Assembly (NCBI RefSeq): GCF_905147045.1
Contig: NC_065904.1
Location: 1,426,001 to 1,490,000, forward strand
Direction: 5' to 3'
Length of the DNA stretch: 64,000 nt
Source of the DNA: Nymphalis io
Taxonomy: Eukaryota; Arthropoda; Insecta; Lepidoptera; Nymphalidae
The position numbers and the translations under genes were made by a program. Positions within the stretch are counted from its first letter, which is position 1. Each line of letters starts with the position of its first letter. The notes under the pieces were generated by a model. That model worked only from the letters and a program-made list of their open reading frames with translations, did no database searches and was not told the DNA's origin. This document shows, piece by piece, positions 35,851-48,506 of the stretch.

Positions 35851-37390
35851 AGACAAGGCATTAAAAATAAGAATTGAGGTATTTTTCTTATTTTACAGTA
35901 AAAACATTACGAGCTATTAAGTTATACAGATGACTATATAAATATTTTAAAAAGTGTTCTGGTGAACTTTCGTAAATACACGTTCCTTAAAGTTTTTCAT
36001 AGTTTTATTTACTATACGCTTACTCATTTTATTAAGACGGCTTAGAATTTTCTCGATTAAATAAATGTATAGTAAACTTTAACCGTAATAATGAACACTC
36101 AGTTAATATAAAAAAGTTAGTCAATTAGTTGGTTCAGAACTCGCTGCGGCTTAAAATTAGCTGTACTTTAAAATAGGAATAAGTCTAAGATTTCTCAGTT
36201 AATATTTAAGTGTTTAACACAAACGAGTTGGTTACATGAATGGAAACTTCTAGTTTATAAAAAGGGTCATTACCCCCACATAAAAAGATAGCCTGTATGT
36301 GTATACTGTAAATGGTATTGATTTTTCAAGTATTGATTGTTATGAAAATTATTTATGTATAATGCGGTCCTTTGAATATAGTAGAATATCATTTATAAAA
36401 TAATTTGATACTATATATTTTAATGTTTTTTATGCTGTCATTGCATAAAACATACAGGCATGTTACTGTATCGTATAACGTTTATTCATACACACACTGT
36501 TGTGTATGTGTCCGGTGTGAAACAGTTTCATGCGGTATAAGGAAACATTAATGAATTAAAAAGATAATTTTGCGAGAAATATAGCTTTAATCCCTTACAT
36601 TAAAGTTCTTTAAGACAATGTCGTTGAATTTTTTCGATGTACCGATCAAGTTATTCCACTCTTAAGGGATAGAATTTGTTTTTCAAATTAAATGAATCCC
36701 TCAAAATATAACCGCTTGATTAAAAAGAAACTATATCAATCGGCTCAAAATCGGTGAACATATAAAGAAATATCCAATAACACCTCATTTTTGTAAGTCG
36801 GCTAAAAATATGAGCCGGTACAAAATGGCTGCAAAAATACTGTTATTTTTGTACAGATCCATATTAGAACACGACGTCCAATGGTTTGGAAAATGATCAA
36901 AGTATTCCAACATTTTTTTTATACATTTCGAATGCCGCGATAAATTTATTTTGATTATTAAATTGTTTTGTTTTATTATATTTTATTTTAATTAAATTCT
37001 TCACGAAGTACAAATATGCAGAAAATTTCGAGAGCCATCGCACCCGAGAGCAATTCACATTTTAAATACGTCTACAATTTAACGAACCGAAAAATGTTTT
37101 GACGAACATTAAAATATTAAAAAAAAAATTATGTCATATTCTCAATGTCATGTAATACAATTCAGCATAACGCGTTAGGTCGTTGCTTCGTGTCCTTGAC
37201 GAAACAAAAGAAAGAAAAAAACAAATTATACTTGTGAAGTTAAATAAGACTTCGTCGTTGACATTTTCGCATTTTACAATGGAAATATATCAAGCAATCT
37301 AAGGGGACTACCAACTACATCAGAATGCTATTACTAAAACAAAAATCCCCCAGAATACTGATAAGCGCAGTAAGAAACATTACTAATTCC
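35851..37390. other. No gene seen
   Basis: AT-rich. A weak GCCCGCGG-family scrap (ATCAATCGGCTCAAAATCGG) at about 36736-36755. Confidence 0.5.
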
Positions 37391-37580
37391 TCGCCAAGGT
37401 GCTACCAACCTTGAGAACTATGATATTATGTTCCTACACTAGTGTATGTAGTTACACTGGCTCACTCACTGTTCAAACCGGAACAGAACAATATTGATTA
37501 TTGCTGTTTGGCGGTAGCATATGTGATAACTGGGTGATACCTACTCAGACAGGCTCGCACAAAGCCACCAAGTAAAAAGA
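37391..37580 (-). repeat. SINE B copy, 3' part missing
   Basis: GTGCTACCAACCTTGAGAAC, CTGGCTCACTCACTGTTCAA and CAGACAGGCTCGCACAAAGC mark the middle and 5' end in minus orientation. Confidence 0.75.
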
Positions 37581-38987
37581 TCAAAAAAGGATCAAGCCCT
37601 ACTACAAAGTTTTATAGGATTACATTAAAACTACACCACCACATATGTAGATAATTAAAAGCTCGTAAAATGAAAAACCAGTTTTTTTTGTAATAACATA
37701 AAAACATACAAAGACAAAAACCGTTTTTTTTTCTTATCAGTAAGTTAACTAACATGATATTCGTGTCATTCCGAAATTTTGACGAAAAACTCGCGCGTGA
37801 CGTAAAAAAATATCTTTGCGTAATGACGTCGGAAAATAATTACTTTAGAGACCGAAGAATTTTCGCATTTAGCTAATTAGAGGCGACATTATGAGATTAA
37901 ATATTTTCAGCTAAAATAATTCTTATTCATTAATATCTGGTGTGTTCGACACTATTTCTTTTTTTAATTTGCGTACCCGTTATAATATCCTATATCGTAT
38001 CATTATATACCGTAGAATACTATTTACATCATCATAAGGTAACAGGCCAAAGGCCTACTCCTGCTACTCTTGAGTAGAATAAAATATTCTAGTAGAATAG
38101 GTATAGATATACATATATTATTCTACTCTCTCTGCAAACATCTGTTTGCAGACAGTTCTAAGTAGGGTTCTAACGGCTGCACACCGACTGCAACTTTGCG
38201 GCTGGTGTGCAGTTGTAATGCAGACCGTGTGTGTACACACACACAGACACAACCACATGTTTGAAACACCTACTCAATACCTACACTATATACATGTATG
38301 GATAGTGGATTAATGTCATAATATAATTTTAATGTCATATTTATTAATTTATTTATTCTTAAATATATACACGTATGTTTCATAAATTTCACCAATAGAT
38401 GGCGTTAATAGTATTTTAATTCGCGCTATCGTCATGCTGTCTTAATAATATAAGGAGTATTTGTTTTTTTTTTATTAAAATTAATCATATATTCAAACAA
38501 TATATTCAATGTATAGTATATAATTCACTGGTTCTCATTTTTCCGCCCTGAGGAAGATTTATTTTAAGTGATTTGTGACGTGAAAAGATAGCATAATGAG
38601 TAATTGAATAAGGTCTTTTTTTTCAAAAAGTGTGAACGATGTCTTTATTCACGTATATAATACATTTGTCGGCGAACGAAGATCGGAACGTTAAATCTAA
38701 TTGAATTGGGCGTATTCGGATGGCGCGATTGGCAACTCAGTGGTTGACAGCTCGCTGTCAAGATCGTTGGTTTTTACTAAGCTGGTGAATTGTACGTGAA
38801 GTTACCGTTCAGTTTATTTCCCGGAGACAGAGCGGATGATGTAAAAACAGCCAATCTTATTTCAACTTCGCTGCTTCCCGGATAGTAATCACACGTGTGC
38901 ATTTTTAAGTATTTTTTATTAATTCAAAATTAAAAAAAAATTAAAGCTATTTAATGCACACTGATTTTTATAACATTCATTTACAAT
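37581..38987. other. No gene seen; structured patch at 38130-38245
   Basis: Contains two TGACGT words at 37798 and 37824, and a GC-richer patch at 38165-38245 with the hairpin CTGCACACC (38177-38185) / GGTGTGCAG (38204-38212) and a GTGTGTGT/ACACACAC palindrome. A doubtful SINE A-like head lies at 38729-38790. Confidence 0.5.
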
Positions 38988-39252
38988 GGATGAAGAATTG
39001 AGTAGCGGATGCTTGCCTTTCACGCCGAAGGTTGTGGGTTCGATTCCCACTCGGGACAGATATTTGTGTGCAAGAACATATCCGTTTATCCTGAATCTGG
39101 GTGTAATTATCTATATAAGTATGTATTTACAAAAGAAAAATAGTATATGTAGCATATCAGTTGTCTGGTTTCCATAGTACAAGCTCTGTACAAGTTTAAT
39201 TTGGATCAGATGGCCGTATGTGAAAAAATGTCCCAGGATATTATTATTATTG
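38988..39252 (+). repeat. SINE C copy, near full length
   Basis: GCTTGCCTTTCACGCCGAAG anticodon arm and GTGGGTTCGATTCCCACTCG B box are well kept, as is the tail TGTCCCAGGATATTATTATT. The first 20 bases of the head are diverged. This head could fool a tRNA finder. Confidence 0.85.
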
Positions 39253-40926
39253 AGTAGCAATGACCGCCTACAGCCAATCACGTTATATTTATATAGGCAG
39301 ACTCGTAAATGAGTCCATCTCAAGATCTTATGTATAGTGGTATAATATTAGTGTGATTTGTGACTGCTTGCATTGAACTAATTCAAAAGGAACTCAGTAA
39401 GTGCGCACCGTACTTTGAGTATGTATTGTATTTATCTTTACATTTTTTAAAAATATAGTGTACATTTTTTTTAATCTATTATGACAACTCTTTTACAAAG
39501 AATACATTAAAAAAAACACCAAATTCAGAATATTTTTAATCGGTTAAATAAACAAGCGAAGGATAAAACATCATTATATTTTAATTAATATCTTAAGAAA
39601 AAGAAACCATTTGAAAATAATTAAAAGGCTAAAGTACTAATTCTTAAACTTTGTTTGAATTATAAAAATATTTATTGATAAGAGAACATTTTTCTTAATT
39701 AATTACTCCTTTGAAATCGAATTAAGATAAAAAATATTATAAAGGAAATAAGATGAACAAGCCTTAGTAAAAATACGAGTGAGCCTTTCAGGAAAATGAG
39801 TATAGATAACTGAGGTCACGAGTTGATATGAGTTATAAAGCCTCAGAATATAAAGGCTTTGTTAACATTATAAAGTGAAAGCGTTGGCGGGGGCGATTTA
39901 ACAATTAAACATTTTATTATTATTTCGATGCGAGTTGGATACAACGAAGTGTTTTTTTTTCCTACGATTATAAGAAGATTTATTGTGACGTTGTTTGTAC
40001 ATTTTATTATTTGCCATTATATGTATCTATCCAAGTTCGAAATAAAGAAATTGAATCGAATTGATATTAGCAAATTTTAAATGACTTTATATTGCCATAA
40101 TGAGCTTAAGTGTTTTGAACTAAATGTGACAATAAAAAGTGTATGTGTATAAGTGTAATAGATAAAGATTTATTATTATGAAAAAAAAAAACCATTTCTC
40201 TTTAGTCTAACTTATATAATTTTAATAAAGTTATGGAAGTTAAATTGTAGTTAAAATTTTAATATGTATTGGCCTATTAATTAATTTTTTTCAGTAATAG
40301 TTCATTTAATGATTTAATAACAAATAAATATTTGCAATTTTAAGATTAAATTTAAAATGGTAACGATTCTTTGTTATCTATCAAAATGTAACGTACATGT
40401 GACGCGCAGTATAAATAAACATATGAAAATACATTATACATATACAGATTATGAAATACATTCACTTCTCATTTTACTAACATTCTGAGTAATATGGAAT
40501 TCAATATATAATATTGTATTCAATCTTAAATAAGATCAATCATTTCCCGCTTACGCCTCTAATAAATGTACTTGACCTAAAAGTCCCTTGAGAGAGATTA
40601 GGCGAAATACGGGCGCATATTATCAGCTAGCTCATAAAGATGTTTAATTTATAGCGTAAATATAAGATAAGTACAGAGTAAGTAAATGAATAAAGATTTC
40701 AGTAAGCCCGTTATTTTGGTTGAAAAATATCAAAAATATTATATATATACCTTATATACTGTCTTTAAGGGTAATCGGCTTTTGACTTGTGGATCTAGTT
40801 TTTGCATCACATTTCGTATCATTTAAATCCATGAATACGGAGACTTGAATAGTTTTGCTAAGAAATGTCACGATTTGTACCTATGTCTGTAATAAGATAT
40901 TTTAGACGAAGCCTCGTTAAATAAAA
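39253..40926. other. No gene seen
   Basis: AT-rich DNA; no recognisable repeat or coding signal. Confidence 0.5.
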
Positions 40927-40988
40927 AACTTCTCCTCTTCAAAAATAGGAGAGGAGGCCTTATCCCAGCAATAAGGCATTCACAGATA
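40927..40988 (+). repeat. SINE A 3' fragment
   Basis: CTTCTCCTCTTCAAAAATAG and GAGGAGGCCTTATCCCAGCA followed by GGCATTCACAG. Confidence 0.65.
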
Positions 40989-42442
40989 TTAGAAGCCTCG
41001 TCATAATACGACTACAATTCCAATTCCTTAAAAAAAAAAATTATATGGCTGTATAATCTATATACAAGACTTACAATATCAGGATCGTTAGCTTGCTTTA
41101 TTCAAAAAATGTATTAGTATTGCTATGGGCTATTATATAAACGTAGGTGGTATTAAGTCTATTCAAAACGACAAAGGTTACACTAACACGAGCTGATAAT
41201 CGATCGATTTACCACATCGCTACAACTACTTTCAAGTTGACGTAACCTTGTCAAATGGTAATGCACAATGGAATTTATTGACGTGGAGAAACTGGTTAAT
41301 AGGCTACAAATATCGACTACCAAGGACTCGGGACTTATACTGGCAATCCATAATAAAATGGACGGGCTATCCGATCCCAGATCAGCCTAGGTTACAAGAA
41401 TCCCACTAAGATCAAGCTAGAAATAGAAATACAACTGACACGAAAAACAGAACACAAAGTAAAATTGCAATTCAAAACTTTTTATTGTAACGATGTCTGG
41501 AAATAAAAAAATACACATCAAACTAACAAACTCTAATTAATAGAAAAATACAGAGAAGGCACGGAAAAAACTTATGTGGAGAGAACGAAACAAAAAAATA
41601 ATACATTTAAAATAGAACGGTTTTCTTTGAATACAATATAGTTTGCTAGAATGAACTTTGTAGTTTAAGCGGCGACGGCCGTATAAAAGGGTGGTCATAA
41701 AATATAAGAACAAAAATACACTCTATTACCTTTTGGATATTAGATTAATAATAAACCATTGGTCTGGCGGTCTGTACCTTGACTAATTATATTTTTTAAT
41801 ATTTTTTTAAATTTTGGTCAAGTATTATAATATTATTAACGTGCAATATCCCAATTTTATTCAAAAGAGGGATAAAAAACAATAAAAAAGTTATCGTTTG
41901 ATTTTGTTTTATACCTTATATAGAAAATTTATCATTGCAATAAATATTTTGAGGGTGATCTGGCAAACAGTTGTGTCGATAATAAGGGTGCCAGTGCCGA
42001 ATAAAAAAATTTGCATTTATGTTTTATAAAAATATCTAAAGAAAAAAAAATGTTCAAGTTACAGACCACCAGAACAACGGTTTATTATATATCTAACACC
42101 CAAATTGATCCCAAAAAGTAATCTATGCACAATGTATAATCACAAATTTTAAATATGAAACATTAAATAAATACTGTTTTTTTAAAATCAATTCAAAATT
42201 TGAATCGAGCGTATTTTTTTTAATACTGTGATATTTACTAAAAACTTTTATGACAATGAACAAGACATATAAATTTTATCTCTTTTGAATTTTATTAATA
42301 AAAGGACCAATACTCGATTAAATTTTAATAATAATCTGAATATAAGGGCTTGGTTTCAATTGATTTTTACGCGGCGTTCAAATCGTGATGTATGTATTCA
42401 CTTTTTATTATGATAATTGTCTGGGTTGGATATATATAATAT
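40989..42442. other. No gene seen
   Basis: AT-rich DNA. A slightly GC-richer stretch at 41190-41430 has no recognised identity. Confidence 0.5.
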
Positions 42443-42775
42443 AATGATGATGAGGTCCACCTGACCGATTACGGCCACGACGACCAGAAAGAGTTCAGGC
42501 GGCGAACGAACGTTTTTACGTGCTTTAAGACACGAGACAGTACCCAGAGGCATCTTGCGGGCCGGCAGGGCGAAGGCGGCTAGTGCAGAACATTATTTCC
42601 GACTGTACTGGCCGTCGTCGCGTTTGGACTTTACTACCACTTACCATCAGGTGGAGTAGAGTCATTTGTCCTCCCGGCAAATATAAAAAAAACACTTCCA
42701 ACTTTCAAACAAGAAAAGCCAATAACTTCTTTATCCGGAGATCTCGAAGTCTTGGGTTCAAGCCCTGTGGATTGA
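42443..42775 (-). repeat. SINE E copy split by a J1 LINE insertion
   Basis: Left part (42443-42545): GGTCCACCTGACCGATTACG, GGCCACGACGACCAGA and AAAGAGTTCAGGCG. Right part (42693-42775): CACTTCCAACTTTCAAACAA, AGCCAATAACTTCTTTATCC and the head CTTGGGTTCAAGCC on the plus strand. The J1 fragment lies exactly between. Confidence 0.78.
42546..42692 (+). mobile_element. Short 5'-truncated J1 LINE copy
   Basis: Matches the last 150 bases of J1 (AGAGGCATCTTGCGGGCCGG to the poly(A)). In the 3' stem-loop one arm reads GACTTTACT, so the C-to-T change keeps a G-U pair in RNA. Inserted in SINE E. Confidence 0.92.
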
Positions 42776-42856
42776 ATGTATACTTATGTATATCTAGTCG
42801 CTAGATCAACAATACAAGTATATGACATAATGCTAATTAAAAAAAATTTTACAAAA

Positions 42857-43161
42857 AGCCGAGATGGCCCAGTGGTAAGAAAGCGTGAATCTTAACCGAT
42901 GATCGTGGGTTCAAACTCGGGCAAGCACCACTGAATTTTCATGTGCTTAATTTGTGATTATAATTCATGTCGTGCCTTACGGTGAAGGAAAACATCGTGA
43001 GGAAAGCTGCATGTGTCTAATTTCACTGAAATTCTGCCACATGTGTATTCCACCAACCCGCACTGGAGCAGCGTGGTGGAATAAGCTCCAAACCTTCTCA
43101 AAAAAGTGAGAGGAGGCCTTTAGCCCAGCAGTGGGACATTTACAGGCTGTTACGGTTACGG
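42857..43161 (+). repeat. SINE A copy, full length
   Basis: Complete from AGCCGAGATGGCCCAGTGGT to CTGTTACGGTTACGG. A and B boxes are intact in wording (GTGGGTTCAAACTCGGGCAA). Confidence 0.93.
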
Positions 43162-43762
43162 TAATTACATCCATCGCAATAGTATAATCTACGCGATAAA
43201 AGTTAGCCAATCAGAAATATGTCATTAATGTCTATGCAAATTATATATACATATATAGATTTAAGGTTCAAACGCATTGTTAACGTATTGTAACTAAGAC
43301 TTGACACTTAATACATAATTTTTCACATTACAGAACCTGCCCTCTAATCTTCAGGCAAACCAACATACAAAGCGTGTATTTCTTTTTCTTTAAACATAAG
43401 ATATTTCTATTTGCCCCGTATGTATTTTTTTACTGATATAATCTGTACATTTTATGTATTAAATTAATAATAAAAGATACATAGATGTACTAAATGCGTT
43501 TATAAAAGAGAAAATTTTAGAAGGAATAAAATTAAATAGAAAAACTAACGTTCATTATATATTTTCAATATGTACTTTTAGATGTTTAAAGTTACCAATA
43601 CGAATAAATTTAAGTTCATAAAAATATTCACACCTTGTTACAATTCAATCAAATCCATTTTATATAAAATACACAAATATTTTTCGAGAATATAACGACT
43701 TTGTTTTATGATATACTGTTCAATGTTGAAACAGTTTGATCAAATACACTGCTACTATTACT
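43162..43762. other. No gene seen
   Basis: AT-rich DNA without recognisable features. Confidence 0.5.
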
Positions 43763-43998
43763 TTACTGGGTAGTAGGGCTTTAGGTAGGTACTACCCTTT
43801 CATCACATATTCTACAGCCAAACAGCAGTACTTAGTATTTCCAGTTTAAATTAGTTCCATCTTAGTCCCCAAGGTTGGTGTTTTATTGGCAATGTAAGGA
43901 ACTGTTAATATTCCTTGTGCCAATTTGTTTAAATGGTTTTGAACACTTAATATCAGAAAGCCCATTAGCCCGTCAGCATACGTATATAATAAAAAAAT
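43763..43998 (+). repeat. SINE B copy, shortened
   Basis: ACTGGGTAGTAGGGCTTTAG, AAACAGCAGTACTTAGTATT, CCCCAAGGTTGGTGTTTTAT and a poly(A) end, with several internal deletions. Confidence 0.78.
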
Positions 43999-44680
43999 CA
44001 GGCAGTCATAGGGACTGCCGTTAGAAGTGAAAACTTGAAACTGTTAAATATATTTGTCGAATTTTTTATATTTTTATATTACGCCAAGTAATAATTCTAT
44101 CCATTCATCAAAATACACGGTATGTCGCAAACTCGGTACAAAATATTAATACATCTTAATTTAAATAAATAATTGTTAATAACACTTATATTATTTATGT
44201 TACTGTTAGTATTTACAATTACAATCATTATTTTCCCCATCAATTACCACAATACTTAAATTATTTGTACTTTAAACGATTTCAGTATATTAACATTAGC
44301 ATATCGGGGTGACGCGAAGCCACGAGTGTATCCCTTACGATAAACCAGCGCAATACGCCTAAAGAAGTTTTCACTTTAAAAAAGAACAATTATAGGATAC
44401 TGCCAATGCTCATTATATATTGCAATGGCACAAATATATACAAGCCGTTGGATGGCACATAATTGTATGGAAACGTTATTTATTAATCAAAGTGAAAAAT
44501 ATGAAAGCCTTCTCGGTAAACAAACATATATAAATGCTACGTTCGTTGTGTTTTATCAAAAATGTGTCAAAGTCTATTATTCTCAAACAGCTATACAACA
44601 TTTTTATATACATAATAATTCAAAAATACATACACATGTATAACAAATTATCACGTCTTCTGTCTTTGTAAAATTTGTAT
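43999..44680. other. No gene seen
   Basis: AT-rich; a 72-codon plus ORF at 44425-44643 has no motif. Confidence 0.5.
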
Positions 44681-44967
44681 TTTTTATAGTATAGGTAGGT
44701 GGACGAGCATATGGGCCATCTGATGGTAAGTGGTCACCTTTGCATGGATTGCAGTGGACATTGGCATTGTAAGAATTGTTAACCATCGCTTACGTCACCA
44801 ATGCGCCACCAACCTTTGGAACTAAGATGTTATGTCCTTGTGCCTGTAATTACACTGGCTCACTCACCCTTCAAACCGGAACATAACAACACCAAGTATT
44901 GCTGTTTTGCAGTAGAATATCTAATGAATGGGTGGTACCGAGCTATCACAAAGCCCTACCACCAGTA
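44681..44967 (-). repeat. SINE B copy, full length
   Basis: From TTTTTTATAGTATAGGTAGG and ATGGGCCATCTGATGGTAAG to AAAGCCCTACCACCAGTA; all family blocks present in minus orientation. Confidence 0.88.
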
Positions 44968-46746
44968 CCATGTACGAAACATTATAATATTATAAATAGT
45001 TAATAATTATTTTCCACAATCATTATGCCGTTTGCAGAAGCACTTGGACCCTAGAGTAATACTGCAAAGATACTTCCAAATAAAACATGTAACACCCCTC
45101 ATTGCCTCCACTGGCAACAGAAAGGCATGCAACATTTTTCTCCCAGGGAATCGGAAAAGTAACTTTTGTCAATATTACAATAAAGTAGTAGAGTCGAATG
45201 CGTAGTATTGAGTAATAAAAGGGTAGTATTTAAGTTATTTAAACAATGTAAATAATTCATATTATATAAGACTAGTTTTTCTTTCAACAGACAAACATAC
45301 TACCAAATTTATTTCGACAATGTACGCACTAATTACCACCGGACAACCAGAGACATAACGATTTAGTCATACGAATGATATGGTATGTTTTCATTAGTGT
45401 ATAAAGAAAACATTTCATAGAATTGAGCCATAACATGAAATTACTTTCTTTGTCGTAACGGAAAGAACCTAAACCAACCCTCGACTAAGTTCTGATCTCC
45501 TAAATCCGATAATTAAAAAACTTCGTACCCACCTACCATATTAAAAAAGTTTTTTCAACGTATTCACGATATTTTATTTTCTACTGAATTTGGTTAATAA
45601 TTCGGATTTTTCCGGTTCTTTTACTTAATCTAGTTAACGAGTGAGAAAGTGTACACACCATGAGGAATATGAAATCACAAAAGTCTTAATACATTTTATT
45701 AAGGCTTCTAGAACATTTGAAAAAATATATTACATTGTAATATATATGTTTCTTAAGTGTGATTCTATTGAATGTTCGAAATTTAAATTCTCAGAAGAGA
45801 AAGAGAAGAAGTTAGTATATTTTACGAAGTGATCTATAATATATTGATAATAATTTACAAACAAAATTACATTGCTTGTTAGTTTTACAAGCGATAATAG
45901 CCCACCACAAACCACCATTTTTACATATCTATCTATTATATACATTTTACTATTATAAATAATTATTATTACTTAATAAATGTAATGTTATCTATTATAT
46001 ATTTAAAAGAAACTTTTATCGAGAACTCTACAAAATATTCCCAATTTTTATTTATAAAAATATAATAAGCCGATTGATTAATTGTGCAATCTCCAAAAGG
46101 CTTAAAAGGATAATTTTAACACGCATTGACCAGAATGAAATTAAAAACATGGCGTTCAAATGAAAACATTTAAAAACGATAAATTTTTTATTTATATATC
46201 AAAGTAATTATGTACAATCCTTGTATATAAATACAGCTTTATTTTAATATATATAAATTGAGTGTTGTTAACTTTAATCGTCATTCGTAATGAGCATGTA
46301 CCGTTATTAATTTTAGGTATATTTGTAATAAATATTTATTTGTTCCTGTAATATTTAATCGTTAATTGTCACGCTAATTAATATTTTTAATTTAATTATT
46401 TGTTGCTAATTTTATTATCAGAGTTATCTACATACATAGGTATTAGAATAAATCATTCGTTTATTATTACAATAAATCGATCATCAGTTGTTACTAGACC
46501 CGTGAAATATAATATATGTGCAAATAAAAAAACCCGCCATTCGTATAAAACCTACTTTTTATTTATAAGAATAGGACAGATAGAAGAAAAGATCGCCTGA
46601 TTGGATTACGTCTAATAAAAATAGTAAGCTATTCCAATTTCAAATAAATTTATTTTTTAAACAATTCCGATCTAATTGTTTTTAAAAAGTATATCCACCT
46701 AAAATAATTAAATAGTTACAAATTAAATAAAGAACATTATTAAAAA
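44968..46746. other. No gene seen
   Basis: AT-rich. If the candidate exon at 46753-46840 is real, this would be the start of its first intron (minus strand). Confidence 0.45.
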
Positions 46747-46925
46747 ACTTACATCATAGTATTCCAAATTCGAAAAGCACAACACAACCACACACACAAG
46801 TCACAATTTCACATTTGCGCGTGAAAATCAATCGCTCACTGTACGGGCGAGCCGGGTTAGGGCAAGCGCGAGACTGCGGGAGAAAACGCCGGCGGCGCCA
46901 CCTTCGTACTCGGGCGATATTCCAT
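46747..46925 (-). promoter_or_regulatory. Candidate CpG-rich promoter and non-coding first exon
   Basis: A compact GC- and CpG-rich patch (46830-46925: GCGAGCCGGG, GCAAGCGCGAG, CGCCGGCGGCGCC) in otherwise AT-rich DNA. On the minus strand it is followed by an initiator-like TACAGTGAG (A at 46840), about 88 bases of exon-like sequence, and a consensus 5' splice site GTAAGT at 46747-46752. No TATA box stands out, as expected for a CpG-type promoter. The exon holds no long ORF (one ATG two bases before the splice site). It does not match any repeat family in the window. Inference only: transcript or chromatin data would decide. Confidence 0.4.
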
Positions 46926-47710
46926 TTTCAAACGATCAAAACTTCTTTGATGCTTTTTTTAAACCAATTACATATAACTATGAAGGTTTAGGTTCTATAT
47001 AATACATGTGTCGTGTCGATAATTAGTTAATTATGTATTTATTTTTATAATTAAATGTACGTATCTATTTAAATTTAGACATTTGTTATTATATTGAAAT
47101 CATTGTTTTTACTTATCAATAACCACCTTTAAAACTCATGTTATTTTTTTTTTAATAAATATGGCTTGTAATACTGTACTTGATTATCTAAATTATAAAA
47201 GAGTTTGAAGTTAGTATTTGTTGATGTTCATACGCGATATATAAATATAATTGTATATGATTATTACATGTAATTTTTTTGATTGCTAAGAGAGTATTGA
47301 GTTTCTCGCCAGTTCTCGGTAGAATCTACATAGGTAGTCGATTTGTATTAAAAAATGTAAAATGACTGCTATAATTAGTTATAAAATAAATGCTACAATT
47401 ATTATTATTATAGTTAATGTTGCATAACACTTTAAATATGTTCTGCGTTGAGTTTCTAGATTGTTCATACAGAATAGCTCTACTGATATAATAAGTTCTA
47501 TGTATTTTTTTTTTTAATTTATTAATTTGCAGCGAATACATTCGATTTCTATTAATAAGTGCCATATAACGTAACTAAATTTGTTAACATGACAATTATC
47601 TTTTTTGTAAAAAAAAATATATTTACGATATAACAATATCTGTAAAAAGTAAATAGTAAAATAAGATTAGACAGCTTTCGTATATATTTTACTAAGTAAC
47701 TGATAGTTCA
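46926..47710. other. No gene seen
   Basis: AT-rich; would be immediately upstream of the candidate promoter. Confidence 0.45.
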
Positions 47711-47885
47711 TGGTAATGGTAAGCCAAGAATCTTAACCGACATTTCCGAGTTCATGTCCGTGCAAGCATCACTGTGGTTTAATGTGATTAGTTTGTATGT
47801 ATAAACCCGCATTAAAGTAGCTCCAAACCATCTCCTCAAAAAAATAGGGGAGGCCTTAGGCCAGTAGTGAATCGCACGCTGGTAC
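47711..47885 (+). repeat. SINE A copy, internally deleted
   Basis: AGAATCTTAACCGACATTTC, GTCCGTGCAAGCATCACTG, ACCCGCATTAAAGTAGCTCC and GGGGAGGCCTTAGGCCAGTA in order. Confidence 0.72.
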
Positions 47886-48506
47886 TTTATTTTACTTTTA
47901 TAGTTATTTTATTAAAATGCGTTATAAATTAACATTTACGAGTGAGCATACATACGTACAAGTATAAAAGAGAGCAATATACATATATAGCAATTAACTC
48001 TCTTTCAACAATTAACTTCGTAGTGTCTAGGTAATTTTCGTTTAACCATAAAATTTTACTGTCTATGCCTAAGGAAGTATAACATCAAATGATAATATTT
48101 TGTGATTGATGAATGTTATATTAAAACTTGCGTTCAGTTCAACTAATTTTCATTTATTTCATCCCATCCTTATTGCTTCTTTCTTTGAAAAATGAACTTG
48201 CATGCAAATTTTCAAGGTGCCAACCATAGTAGTTTGGGATGTGCGTTGATATGTGTGTGTTAATCAGTCAGTTATTCTTTTTATCACTCTTTGATATTTC
48301 CGGACCGTTATCTGCTGGGAGTTTCGAGTTTGTTCTTACAGAATAGCCCTACAGCTAAAACGCTTTCAATGCTATTTAATCGTTTAAGTAATTAATTCTT
48401 AAATAATACTCATTTTAAATTATATAATTTTAGCGCATTGATTTGTAATTAGAATTTTATTATAATATTATTTGAATAGTGCTTAGGACACATTATAGTG
48501 CACAAT
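47886..48506. other. No gene seen
   Basis: AT-rich DNA without recognised features. Confidence 0.5.

Noticed and set aside
38729..38790. SINE A-like head (GCAACTCAGTGGTTGACAGC)
   Set aside because: Only a short A-box resemblance and no clear B box or body; left unannotated.
38988..39065. tRNA-like sequence (A box, B box, Glu-like anticodon arm)
   Set aside because: It is the head of a SINE C copy with the SINE body and tail behind it; the acceptor stem does not close. The same holds for the heads at 52655, 42857, 28391 and 50930-51004.
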